Of a DNA stretch of 64,000 bases, positions 36,329 to 44,141 are shown in pieces. The notes below the pieces were generated by a model. The model was not told where the DNA came from and did not search any database. It saw only the letters and a list, made by a program, of their open reading frames with translations. Made by a program: the position numbers and the translations under genes. The stretch is from Ulvibacter sp. MAR_2010_11 (GTDB taxonomy: Bacteria > Bacteroidota > Bacteroidia > Flavobacteriales > Flavobacteriaceae): positions 2,041,501 to 2,105,500 of the forward strand of contig NZ_PHTY01000001.1 of assembly GCF_002813135.1 (NCBI RefSeq), read 5' to 3'. Positions within the stretch are counted from its first letter, which is position 1. Each line of letters opens with the position of its first letter.

Positions 36329-36394
36329 ACCGGCCTGTTTTGCTAAGTTATAAAGGTATCTTTTTTGAATAAATTAGAAACGAATTAATAAATG

Positions 36395-36402
36395 TATTTT
36401 TG
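36395..36402 (+). promoter_or_regulatory. -7 box for the LPS kinase-like gene
   Basis: TATTTTTG, 26 bases before the TTG start at 36429; TTTG at 36364-36367 could act as the -33 element though the spacing (27) is a little long. Confidence 0.55.
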
Positions 36403-36428
36403 CAACGAAAGATTTAAGTTTTCTGTTT

Positions 36429-37220
36429 TTGAAAAAAGTAAGTATCCAATCCAATAGTATTTTAGAAGGCGTGGTTAATGCCTCGTTTGCGAATAGCATC
36501 ACCACTATTACCGCAATTATTACAAATTTTAACACAGAAGGGAGAGTTCTTGGAGATGGAGATCGAAATAACATCAAACTATTCGATTTCCAGGATAAAA
36601 TCATCAATGTAAAATCGTTTAAGAAACCAAACCTCATTAACAAAATCGCCTATAAGTATTTTCGAAAGTCGAAAGCTGAGCGCTCCTATCTTTACGCGAA
36701 TGCATTGTTAGAAAAGGGAATTTTAACGCCACAGCCCATTGCCTATTTTGAGCACACAGATTTTATTGGGTTGAAAGACAGTTATTATCTAAGTGAGCAT
36801 CTCGAATACGATCTTACCTACAGAGAATTGGTCGAGAATCCGAATTACCCCGATCATGAAAATATTTTACGACAGTTTACTGCATTTACATGGAAACTGC
36901 ATTCCAAAAACATTTTGTTTAAAGACCATTCGCCGGGAAATACACTTATAGTAAAGAAAGGCCACCAATACGACTTCTATTTGGTCGATTTAAATCGAAT
37001 GGAATTTAAACCCCTTAGCTTTGAAGAGCGCATCAAAAACTTCGAGCGTATAAGTCCGAAGAAAGAAATGGTTCAAATAATGAGCGATGAATACGCAAAG
37101 CTTTCGGGAGAAGATTACAACAAAATTTTCACTCTTATGTGGGATTTGGTGAGTACATTTCAGTATAAATTCTACCGAAAAATACGGCTGAAAAAGAAGT
37201 TTCTATTTTGGAGAAAGTGA
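36429..37220 (+). CDS. LPS/Kdo kinase-like protein
   Basis: A 263-residue protein with a lipopolysaccharide-kinase (InaA/WaaP/KdkA-like) fold. The catalytic loop is ILFKDHSPGNTLIVKKG and the Mg-binding Asp is in FYLVDLNRMEF. The N-terminal half contains the nucleotide-binding strand region (SIQSNSILEGVVNASF, FQDKIINVKSFKKPN). It likely phosphorylates a sugar of the LPS inner core or a related lipid. The start is TTG (36429); no ATG lies upstream in the frame. Its 3' end overlaps the convergent GT2 gene by 18 bases. Confidence 0.78.
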   Translation: MKKVSIQSNSILEGVVNASFANSITTITAIITNFNTEGRVLGDGDRNNIKLFDFQDKIINVKSFKKPNLINKIAYKYFRKSKAERSYLYANALLEKGILTPQPIAYFEHTDFIGLKDSYYLSEHLEYDLTYRELVENPNYPDHENILRQFTAFTWKLHSKNILFKDHSPGNTLIVKKGHQYDFYLVDLNRMEFKPLSFEERIKNFERISPKKEMVQIMSDEYAKLSGEDYNKIFTLMWDLVSTFQYKFYRKIRLKKKFLFWRK

Positions 37221-37964
37221 CTGTAAACGTTTAAGTTCTTTATAACGTTCAGAAACACTGAGTGCATTGAGCTTGCTTATGATTAACCCTTTTTTTCCGT
37301 CCAAAATTCCTAAACGAATAATATAATGAGTAAGAAACTTATACCAAGCTTTTAGATATCGTTTGGCAACTGAATACCTTTCCCCTTGTTGAAACAGTTC
37401 TTTACCTTTTAATTTTCCATACGCAATCATTTTTCCTTTGTAAGTGTTGTAATCATCGTAGAAGTAGTGCAGTAATTTGTGCTTCAAAACCCCTTTTTCA
37501 CCTATTACTTCAAGGTTTTCATGCACTAGTTTTGACGGATTATAATGTGCTTTGTTTTTTTGAAATAACCTATAGATTTTGTCTGTTTGAAGTCCACTAA
37601 ACCTTAGAGGTTTATTCTTATACATAAACTGGCGATAAAAATAATAGGCTGATTTGGGAGTATCAGTTTGGATTATTTGTAGAATTTCCTCTTTGAGAGC
37701 TTCCGTTATACGTTCATCTGCATCCAGAAACAATATCCATTTATTGTTAGCTTTAGAAATTGCAAAATTCCGTTGGGAGGCATAATCCTCGAATTTTTTT
37801 TGAAAAACTACAACTCGTTTATCTTGTTGAAGCGTTTCAAATGTTCCGTCTGTACTAAACGAATCGACCACAATAATTTCATCGGCGAAAGATAAATTAT
37901 TTATTACCTGCGGAAGATGTTTTATTTCGTTATAGACAATTAGTAATGCGCTAAGTTTTGGCAT
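37203..37964 (-). CDS. GT2 glycosyltransferase, WaaE/KdtX-like
   Basis: ATG 37964 gives MPKLSALLIVYNEIKHLPQVINN and 253 residues; the frame extends further upstream, but the extension is across the promoter region. It is a GT-A family 2 enzyme: IIVVDSFSTDGTFE binds the nucleotide, FLDADERIT holds the DxD motif, and a helical C-terminus with YHYIIRLGILDGKKG-like basic residues follows. Homologues add glucose or similar sugars to the LPS inner core. It faces the LPS kinase-like gene convergently and the next GT2 gene divergently. Acceptor unknown. Confidence 0.85.
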   Translation of the reverse strand: MPKLSALLIVYNEIKHLPQVINNLSFADEIIVVDSFSTDGTFETLQQDKRVVVFQKKFEDYASQRNFAISKANNKWILFLDADERITEALKEEILQIIQTDTPKSAYYFYRQFMYKNKPLRFSGLQTDKIYRLFQKNKAHYNPSKLVHENLEVIGEKGVLKHKLLHYFYDDYNTYKGKMIAYGKLKGKELFQQGERYSVAKRYLKAWYKFLTHYIIRLGILDGKKGLIISKLNALSVSERYKELKRLQSLSPK

Positions 37965-38003
37965 GTGGTAGAATTCATGTGTAAAAATAGTTATTTTTGT
38001 ACA
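37965..38003. promoter_or_regulatory. Divergent promoter palindrome between two GT2 genes
   Basis: A 39-base gap with the inverted repeat AAAAATA-GT-TATTTTT at 37984-37999. Plus strand TATTTTTG (37992-37999) serves the gene at 38004; minus strand TATTTTTA serves the one at 37964. Confidence 0.55.
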
Positions 38004-38825
38004 ATGGCAGCGCCCAAACTTTCCGTAATCATCAGTACCTACAATCAGCCGGAATGGTTGCAAAAAGTATTGTGGGGTTATGAGAACCAAACCGAAACCA
38101 ATTTCGAGCTAATTATAGCCGATGACGGTTCTACGGATGAAACAAAAACCCTCATTGATACTTTTAAGACTAAATCCATGCTAAGTGTACTTCATGTATG
38201 GCATGAGGACAACGGATTTCAGAAAACAAAAATCCTAAATAAGGCAATCGCGGCTACTATCAGTGATTATTTACTTTTCAGTGATGGAGATTGTATTCCA
38301 CGGATGGATTTTGTAGAAAAGCATCTTGACCACAGAGAAAGCGGTTATTTTCTTTCGGGCGGGTATTTTAAGTTGCCTATGGATATTTCAGAAAAGATTA
38401 CCCGAGAAGATATTGAAAACGGCAATTGTTTTGATATTGAATGGCTTAGGCGTAACGGTTTAAAATCTTCCTTTAAAAATAACAAACTCACCAGCAGAGG
38501 CCCAAAGGAAAAATTTCTCAACTGGATTACTCCCACCGAAGCAACCTGGAACGGTCATAATTCATCAGGCTGGAAAGCAGATATAGTAAAGGTGAACGGC
38601 TTCGATGAGCGGATGCAATATGGCGGTGAAGACCGTGAATTGGGAGAACGCATGTTTAATTTGGGGCTAAAAGCAAAGCAACTGCGTTATACTGCCATCT
38701 GTGTACATTTAGATCATGCAAGAGGCTATGTTCAGCCCGAGATGTTGGAAAAAAATGCGGCGATTCGAAAAATTACAAAACGGGAAAAAGCTGTCTACAC
38801 ACCCTTTGGAATAGTAAAAAATTAG
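38004..38825 (+). CDS. GT2 family glycosyltransferase
   Basis: A 273-residue GT-A glycosyltransferase starting MAAPKLSVIISTYNQ at ATG 38004; a longer reading frame from 37965 is not used because the promoter box lies there. ELIIADDGSTDET binds the nucleotide sugar and LLFSDGDCIPRMDF is the DxD region. GGYFKLPMDISEKITREDI and VKVNGFDERMQYGGEDRELGERM form the C-terminal galactosyltransferase-type part. It likely belongs to the LPS-core or surface-glycan cluster. The -7 box ends 4 bases before its ATG. The 3' end overlaps the convergent GT9 gene by 4 bases. Confidence 0.88.
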   Translation: MAAPKLSVIISTYNQPEWLQKVLWGYENQTETNFELIIADDGSTDETKTLIDTFKTKSMLSVLHVWHEDNGFQKTKILNKAIAATISDYLLFSDGDCIPRMDFVEKHLDHRESGYFLSGGYFKLPMDISEKITREDIENGNCFDIEWLRRNGLKSSFKNNKLTSRGPKEKFLNWITPTEATWNGHNSSGWKADIVKVNGFDERMQYGGEDRELGERMFNLGLKAKQLRYTAICVHLDHARGYVQPEMLEKNAAIRKITKREKAVYTPFGIVKN

Positions 38826-39883
38826 CTGGAAAAATTTGAGAGAAAATTTTTAAGCTCCGGAATAATATAGTCAGGAGAGAGTTGTTTGTATAAATTTGCA
38901 GCCTGATTCTTGTACTTTTTTGGGTGTTTTGTATAGATTTTTGGGAAAAAATCTTTAAGGTGTACCGACATGTTTTTACCTGAAGCCTCATAACTGTTCC
39001 AGGCTTCCTTGAGAATCCAAGGCGCAAAAATTGAAAACGTCGGGATGTTAAGTGCCTTTGCCATGTTAACCGCGCCACCTTCATTTCCAATAAGCGCGTC
39101 GCAATGAGCCGTCAGGCCTAAAAATTCCCGAAGATCATTGCCGTAAACTTCTTTAAAAATATGTTGTTGTGTTTTTTCTGAACACATACTATAAAGCATA
39201 TCGGCTTCATTTTGTTGATCCGGGATGTAATTAAAAAGTAATTGTCCGTCGGTTTCATGGACCAATGCATCCAATAAGGTTGCCATATATGGTAATGGAT
39301 AGGTTTTTTGATCACTACTCCCGGTAATACCTACCATATACAATGGTTTCTCAAATTCAATATCGGAATGTTTCAGTATTTCTTTTCCCTTATACAATTC
39401 TTCGGAAGTAAGATAAATAGTAGGTTTTGGAATGCTTTTAATTTTGTCAATTAATGGTTCCAGAAGCATAATTCGGTTTTCAATGGCCAGACCTTCGTCC
39501 AGAACTGAAATTGTTCTGGGTGTAAACGTATGGGTATATAAATGTTTGGTATACCATTTTCTATATGAAATGCGTTTTTTGGCTCCGGAATGTTTGGCTA
39601 AAAATGCGCTCCTCAATTTGGCATAGACATCGATTACCACATCGTATTTTTCGTCTTTTATACTTTTTCTGAAGGATTTGTACAACGATTTGGAGGCTTC
39701 CATTTCTTTTGAAAACAACCATAATTTGTCAATAAACGGATTGTAGGCAATAACAGGCTGGGTGTTGCTATTGATAAGGTAATCTAACTGAGCTTCCGGA
39801 AAATGTGATCGCAATGCCTCAAAAAGCAGCGAAGTAGTAAGTACATCGCCAATCATTTTATGTTGTATTACGAGAATTTTCAA
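38822..39883 (-). CDS. GT9 (heptosyltransferase-like) glycosyltransferase
   Basis: A 353-residue GT-B enzyme of family 9: KILVIQHKMIGDVLTTSLLFEALR is the N-terminal hallmark (usually G-D-x-l/v), with VVIDVYAKLRSAFLAKHSGA next. The C-terminal half has VGITGSSDQKTYPLPYMATLL and the donor site DALIGNEGGAVNMAKALNIPTFSIFAPW. In LPS it would add heptose to the inner core, but Bacteroidota may use other sugars. It is a single gene, convergent with the GT2 gene. Confidence 0.87.
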   Translation of the reverse strand: MKILVIQHKMIGDVLTTSLLFEALRSHFPEAQLDYLINSNTQPVIAYNPFIDKLWLFSKEMEASKSLYKSFRKSIKDEKYDVVIDVYAKLRSAFLAKHSGAKKRISYRKWYTKHLYTHTFTPRTISVLDEGLAIENRIMLLEPLIDKIKSIPKPTIYLTSEELYKGKEILKHSDIEFEKPLYMVGITGSSDQKTYPLPYMATLLDALVHETDGQLLFNYIPDQQNEADMLYSMCSEKTQQHIFKEVYGNDLREFLGLTAHCDALIGNEGGAVNMAKALNIPTFSIFAPWILKEAWNSYEASGKNMSVHLKDFFPKIYTKHPKKYKNQAANLYKQLSPDYIIPELKNFLSNFSS

Positions 39884-40012
39884 GGGAGGGTTTAAAGTTT
39901 ACAGTTAAAAGTTAAAAGCTGAAAGAATTGCTATTGTAAAGTATGAAATTTTAGAACCAAAAACTAAGAGCCAGGAGCTTACGGCCTATAGCCTATAGCA
40001 TAAAGTCTCCAG

Positions 40013-40828
40013 CTACACCGCTACATCATATTCCCGCAAAGCGTCGTTTAGAGATGTTTTTTTGTTGGTACTTTCCTTACGCTGACCAATAATAAGAGCA
40101 CAGGAAACCTGATACTCACCGGCAGGGAATTGTTTGGTATAGCTTCCTGGAATCACTACCGATCGCGCCGGAACAATCCCTTTCATTTCTTTGGGTGTAC
40201 TGCCTGTAACATCAATGATCTTGGTAGAGGCGGTCAGTACCACATTTGCGCCTAAAACAGCTTCAGTTTCAACCCGCACACCTTCCACTACAATAGAGCG
40301 CGAACCAATAAAGGCATTGTCTTCAATAATTACAGGAGCAGCTTGTAAAGGCTCTAAAACGCCTCCAATTCCCACTCCGCCGCTCAAATGTACGTTCTTG
40401 CCAATTTGCGCACAGCTTCCCACAGTAGCCCAGGTGTCCACCATAGTCCCTTCATCAACATAGGCTCCAATGTTTACATAACTTGGCATTAAAATTACCC
40501 CTTTCGAAATGTAGGCCCCGTGTCTTGCCACGGCATGAGGTACCACACGGATACCCTTGGCGGCATAGTCCCGTTTCAGAGGAATTTTATCGTGGTATTC
40601 AAATATTCCCACTTCCATGGTTTCCATTTTCTGAATGGGAAAATACAACACTACTGCTTTTTTAACCCATTCATTTACCTGCCAGCCGTTTGCTGTTGGT
40701 TGTGCACAGCGTAATTCGCCTTCGTCACACAAACGCACCACTTCTCTGATGGCGGCAATTATTTCGGGGTTTTGTAATAGGGAACGATCCTCCCATGCTT
40801 TTTCTATAAGTTGTTGTAGTTGAGTCAT
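40013..40828 (-). CDS. dapD: Tetrahydrodipicolinate N-succinyltransferase
   Basis: DapD transfers succinyl from succinyl-CoA to tetrahydrodipicolinate in lysine/diaminopimelate synthesis. The 271-residue protein has the N-terminal helical part and then the left-handed beta-helix with hexapeptide turns (VVPHAVARHGAYISKGVILMPSYVNIGAYVDEGTMVDTWATVGSCAQIG). FIGSRSIVVEGV and the C-terminal KKTSLNDALREYDV region match the family. It starts at ATG 40828 with 166 free bases before ruvX on the other strand. Pairs functionally with lysA at 15506. Confidence 0.96.
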   Translation of the reverse strand: MTQLQQLIEKAWEDRSLLQNPEIIAAIREVVRLCDEGELRCAQPTANGWQVNEWVKKAVVLYFPIQKMETMEVGIFEYHDKIPLKRDYAAKGIRVVPHAVARHGAYISKGVILMPSYVNIGAYVDEGTMVDTWATVGSCAQIGKNVHLSGGVGIGGVLEPLQAAPVIIEDNAFIGSRSIVVEGVRVETEAVLGANVVLTASTKIIDVTGSTPKEMKGIVPARSVVIPGSYTKQFPAGEYQVSCALIIGQRKESTNKKTSLNDALREYDVAV

Positions 40829-40978
40829 TTATTTTCGGACTAATGGAATTAAGAACAAGGAAGATAACAATTTTTAAAAGTCTTGAATCTTCTTTCTGAA
40901 CTGGTTTTTGAACTAATCACAAAGATAGGTGTCAAAATGAAAACTGAATAGTATTTAGCATACTATTATCTAAACACT

Positions 40979-40986
40979 TATTTTTG
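40979..40986 (+). promoter_or_regulatory. -7 box for ruvX
   Basis: TATTTTTG ends 8 bases before the ruvX ATG at 40995; TTTAG about 21 bases upstream may be the -33 element. Confidence 0.55.
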
Positions 40987-40994
40987 CAAACTGA

Positions 40995-41405
40995 ATGGGA
41001 CGCATACTTGCCATAGATTACGGAACGAAACGCACAGGCATTGCTGTAACAGACGAGTTGCAACTAATTGCTTCGGGATTGACAACGGTGGAGACCAAGG
41101 ATTTGATGCCCTTTTTGAACAAATATTTGACCTCAGAAAATGTCGATATGGTTTTAATAGGGGAGCCGAAACAAAGAGACGGAACTCCAAGTGAGGTGGA
41201 GGCGGACATTCAGAAATTTTTGGTTCAGTTTTCAGCAGTATTTCCAAATCAGCTCACAGAGCGTGTAGATGAACGCTTTACTAGCAAAATGGCGTTTCAG
41301 ACCATGATAGACAGCGGCTTGAAAAAGAAACAACGTCAAAATAAGGCGTTGCTGGACGAAATTAGTGCAACTATTTTACTGCAAGCTTATTTGAATCGAA
41401 AATGA
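40995..41405 (+). CDS. ruvX: Holliday junction resolvase-like protein RuvX/YqgF
   Basis: A 136-residue RNase H-fold protein: GRILAIDYGTKRTGIAVTDEL holds the first catalytic Asp, VLIGEPKQRDGTPSE is the second block, and VDERFTSKMAFQTM and LLDEISATILLQAYL complete the site. YqgF functions in 16S rRNA 5'-end processing and may act on junctions. def follows after 42 bases and is probably co-transcribed, a common arrangement in Flavobacteriia. Confidence 0.93.
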   Translation: MGRILAIDYGTKRTGIAVTDELQLIASGLTTVETKDLMPFLNKYLTSENVDMVLIGEPKQRDGTPSEVEADIQKFLVQFSAVFPNQLTERVDERFTSKMAFQTMIDSGLKKKQRQNKALLDEISATILLQAYLNRK

Positions 41406-41447
41406 CATATTGATGAAACCTTTAACCCTTAACCCTTAAAGTTTACA

Positions 41448-42038
41448 ATGATTTTACCCATTTTGGCCTACGGAGATCCCGTGTTACGAAAAAAAGGCGA
41501 AGAGATAACTTCAGAATATCCCAAGTTGGATGTGCTTATTGAGAATATGTTCGATACCATGTATGGCGCCCGTGGAATAGGCCTTGCAGCACCTCAAATT
41601 GGAGCGCCTATCCGACTTTTTATTGTGGATGCAACTCCTTTTGATGATGATGAAACATTGTCGGAAGCAGAACGGGAGTTTGTATCCGATTTCAAACGCG
41701 TGTTTATCAATGCCAAAATTATAGAGGAAAGCGGTGACGAATGGATTTTTAATGAAGGTTGTTTAAGCATTCCCGATGTAAACGAAGATGTATTCCGTCA
41801 GCCTAAAATTACTATGGAATACTACGATGAAAAGTTTAAAAAACACACCGAAACCTTCGACGGCATTGTTGCTAGAATTATTCAACATGAGTATGATCAC
41901 ATTGAAGGAATTTTATTTACCGACAAACTATCTGCTTTAAAAAAGCGTTTAATAAAAGGAAAATTAGCCAACATTTCAAAAGGAAATATTGACGTGAGTT
42001 ATCGTATGCGTTTTCCAATGGCTAAAAAGAAACGTTAA
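41448..42038 (+). CDS. def: Peptide deformylase
   Basis: Removes the formyl group from nascent protein N-termini. The 196-residue protein has all three active-site motifs: GIGLAAPQIG (about residue 42), EGCLSIPDV with the metal Cys, and QHEYDHIEGILF with two metal His and the catalytic Glu (about 143). An acidic insert (DDDETLSEAEREF) near residue 70 is typical of Bacteroidota. A CTTTAACCCTTAACCCTT stretch precedes the ATG. Confidence 0.97.
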   Translation: MILPILAYGDPVLRKKGEEITSEYPKLDVLIENMFDTMYGARGIGLAAPQIGAPIRLFIVDATPFDDDETLSEAEREFVSDFKRVFINAKIIEESGDEWIFNEGCLSIPDVNEDVFRQPKITMEYYDEKFKKHTETFDGIVARIIQHEYDHIEGILFTDKLSALKKRLIKGKLANISKGNIDVSYRMRFPMAKKKR

Positions 42039-42097
42039 ACCTTTGGAAATATAGATTTATCCAAAGATATTTGCATTCTTCAAAAGGAAACAAACTT

Positions 42098-42643
42098 ATG
42101 AGTTTAGAAAAAATATTATCTATTGCCGGAAAGCCGGGATTGTACCAATTAAAGACACAAACCCGTGGTGGTTTTTTAGCAGAATCCTTAGTGGATGGTA
42201 AGAAAATTAGTGTGAGTACGCGTCACAACGTGAGTTTGCTTTCTGAAATTGCTATCTATACCCTTACCGAAGAAGTTCCTTTGCGTGAGGTATTCAGTAA
42301 AATTGCTGAAAAAGAAGAAGGAGGCGAGGCTATAAGTCATAAATCTGCGGCAGATCAACTGGAAGAATATTTTTTGAAAATTCTGCCCGATTACGACGAA
42401 GATCGTGTGTATCCAAGTGATATTAAGAAAGTAGTGCAGTGGTACAACTTGTTGCATAAAAGCGGAATTACAGATTTTTCTGAAGCCGAAGAAACCGAAG
42501 AGTCTAAAGAGGAGACTGCAAAAATAAAAGAGTTAAAAAAGAATCCTACTTCAAAAGCAGCGCTGCCAAAAGGAGATATGTCTAAGGCATCCTCTTCCAA
42601 AAAAGGTGGGTCTTCCAAGAACACTTCAGCAAGAAAGACGTAA
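42098..42643 (+). CDS. DUF5606 family protein
   Basis: ATG 42098 gives a 181-residue protein MSLEKILSIAGKPGLYQLKTQTRGGF; the frame opens nine codons earlier but without a good signal. The N-terminal 120 residues match DUF5606, a Bacteroidota-restricted family (SVDGKKIS-like VSTRHNVSLLSEIAIYTL and YPSDIKKVVQWYNLL). The C-terminus is a low-complexity Lys/Ser/Thr tail. It is downstream of def and likely in the same transcript. Function not known. Confidence 0.83.
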   Translation: MSLEKILSIAGKPGLYQLKTQTRGGFLAESLVDGKKISVSTRHNVSLLSEIAIYTLTEEVPLREVFSKIAEKEEGGEAISHKSAADQLEEYFLKILPDYDEDRVYPSDIKKVVQWYNLLHKSGITDFSEAEETEESKEETAKIKELKKNPTSKAALPKGDMSKASSSKKGGSSKNTSARKT

Positions 42644-42664
42644 AATAATTTTACATAAATAAAC

Positions 42665-42698
42665 AACCCACATTTCCCTAAAGATTTGTGGGTTTTTT
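42665..42698 (+). terminator. Rho-independent terminator after DUF5606
   Basis: AACCCACA / TGTGGGTT stem with a 14-base loop and a T-rich tail (six T), 21 bases after the stop. Confidence 0.8.
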
Positions 42699-42773
42699 GT
42701 TTGTGAAAACCTTATCAATTGGAATGAAATAGGATCAATATTGATCTTATACATGTCGACATCAAATGATTTG

Positions 42774-42793
42774 CATTGAGCGAAGTCGAAATG
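42774..42793. repeat. Dispersed palindromic repeat copy
   Basis: CATTGAGCGAAGTCGAAATG, ends complementary (CATT/AATG), minus strand containing TCGACTTCGCTC. It lies between the DUF5606 terminator and mazG, and matches the split core at 2613-2655. Confidence 0.55.
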
Positions 42794-42820
42794 TTAACCC
42801 TTTTATACTAGATTTGTGAA

Positions 42821-43594
42821 ATGAATTCCAGAGAAGACCAATTAAAAGCTTTCGACCGACTCCTAACCATAATGGACGAGTTACGGGAACGTTGTCCGTG
42901 GGATAAAAAGCAGACCATGGAAACACTTAGGCATCTCACCATTGAGGAAACCTACGAACTGGGGGATGCTATTCTTGAAAATGATTTGCAGGAAGTGAAG
43001 AAAGAACTGGGTGATCTCTTGTTGCATATTGTTTTTTACGCCAAAATAGGAAGTGAAACTAAGGATTTCGATATGGCAGACGTTGCAAACGATATTTGCG
43101 AAAAACTAATTTCCCGTCATCCGCATATTTACGGTGATGTTATCGTCGCAGATGAAGAGGAGGTAAAACAGAACTGGGAAAATTTAAAGCTGAAGGAAGG
43201 TAAAAAGAGTGTGCTTGAAGGTGTGCCTGCTTCCCTGCCTGCGCTCGTAAAAGCGAATAGAATTCAGGATAAGGTAGCAGGAGTAGGATTCGATTGGGAA
43301 GAACCACAGCAGGTTTTTGAAAAGCTGAAAGAAGAACTTCAAGAATTACAACACGAAGTAAACGAAGGTAATAAAGCTACAATTGAAGCCGAATTTGGAG
43401 ATGTCTTATTTTCAATGATTAATTATGCACGCTTTTTAAAAGTAGATCCCGAAAATGCGTTGGAACGTACCAATAAAAAATTTATCAAACGATTTCAATA
43501 TCTGGAAGGCAAGGCGAAAGAGATGGGAAAATCTATGAAAGACATGACGCTGGCCGAGATGGATGTGTATTGGGAGGAAGCGAAGAGCTTATAG
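42821..43594 (+). CDS. mazG: Nucleoside triphosphate pyrophosphohydrolase MazG
   Basis: A 257-residue two-domain NTP pyrophosphohydrolase that hydrolyses (d)NTPs to NMPs and lowers ppGpp-linked stress in some bacteria. The N-terminal MazG domain shows RCPWDKKQTMETLRHLTIEETYEL and KELGDLLLHIVFYAKI. The C-terminal domain repeats the metal-binding pattern in IEAEFGDVLFSMINYARF. No mazEF genes are nearby, so a toxin link is not supported. The stop TAG is the first repeat boundary of a GATTAGT array. Confidence 0.93.
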   Translation: MNSREDQLKAFDRLLTIMDELRERCPWDKKQTMETLRHLTIEETYELGDAILENDLQEVKKELGDLLLHIVFYAKIGSETKDFDMADVANDICEKLISRHPHIYGDVIVADEEEVKQNWENLKLKEGKKSVLEGVPASLPALVKANRIQDKVAGVGFDWEEPQQVFEKLKEELQELQHEVNEGNKATIEAEFGDVLFSMINYARFLKVDPENALERTNKKFIKRFQYLEGKAKEMGKSMKDMTLAEMDVYWEEAKSL

Positions 43595-43656
43595 ATTAGT
43601 GATTAGTGATTAGTGATTGGTGATTAGTGATTAGTGATTAGTGATTGGTGATTGGT
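43594..43656. repeat. Tandem 7-base repeat, GATTAGT
   Basis: Nine tandem heptamers (GATTAGT or GATTGGT) beginning at the last base of the mazG stop codon and followed by decayed copies to about 43690. Six of the nine units are identical. Confidence 0.85.
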
Positions 43657-43700
43657 GATTTAGGGATTAAGAGTTAGTGAATAGGGATTAAATATAAGAT

Positions 43701-44138
43701 ATGTTCAAAAAGATAGATAAAATATTGGCAGCGCTCGGAAGCATTAAAGCAATGGAACGATTGCATGTCGATACATTTACCGAAGACAAAATAATAAATG
43801 TTGAAGGAGATAAAATCGCTGAATCAGAGGAAGGACAGTTATATGTGGGGCTTCAGGAGCTTAACGGGTATTTGTTTTTAGAGACAATCTTAGTGAGTGG
43901 CACTAATTTCAAAACCTTTGACGGAGCAACTTTGTCTTTCTTGGGTGAGGAGCAAGATTTTATTTTGAAATCGGATACTCAGGAAATAATTTCGGATCAT
44001 TCGAATGTTTCCGGCCGATTTATGACTCACATAAGTTTTGATATTACAGAAGAAGAAATTGAGCTTATTAGAGCTTCTAAATTTAAAGCCGTTTTATTTG
44101 AATGTAAGAAAAAGAAGTTGAGCCTTCAGAAGGTCTAA
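43701..44138 (+). CDS. Protein of unknown function
   Basis: A 145-residue soluble protein, MFKKIDKILAALGSIKAMERLHVDTF, with the pattern of a beta sandwich (EEGQLYVGLQELNGYLFLETI, ATLSFLGEEQDFILKS). I do not recognise it. The 107-base spacer from mazG is a tandem repeat, so the operon link is uncertain. Its stop lies 3 bases before the stop of the convergent methyltransferase gene. Codon use and base composition look like the neighbours. Confidence 0.65.
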   Translation: MFKKIDKILAALGSIKAMERLHVDTFTEDKIINVEGDKIAESEEGQLYVGLQELNGYLFLETILVSGTNFKTFDGATLSFLGEEQDFILKSDTQEIISDHSNVSGRFMTHISFDITEEEIELIRASKFKAVLFECKKKKLSLQKV

Positions 44139-44141
44139 ACG

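Noticed and set aside
41418-41442. Telomere-like or origin repeat (TTAACCC units before def)
   Set aside because: Only two to three partial units; too short to distinguish from chance in AT-rich DNA.
42821-43594. mazEF-type toxin-antitoxin locus
   Set aside because: mazG is present without mazE or mazF; the neighbouring orphan at 43701 shows no toxin features.
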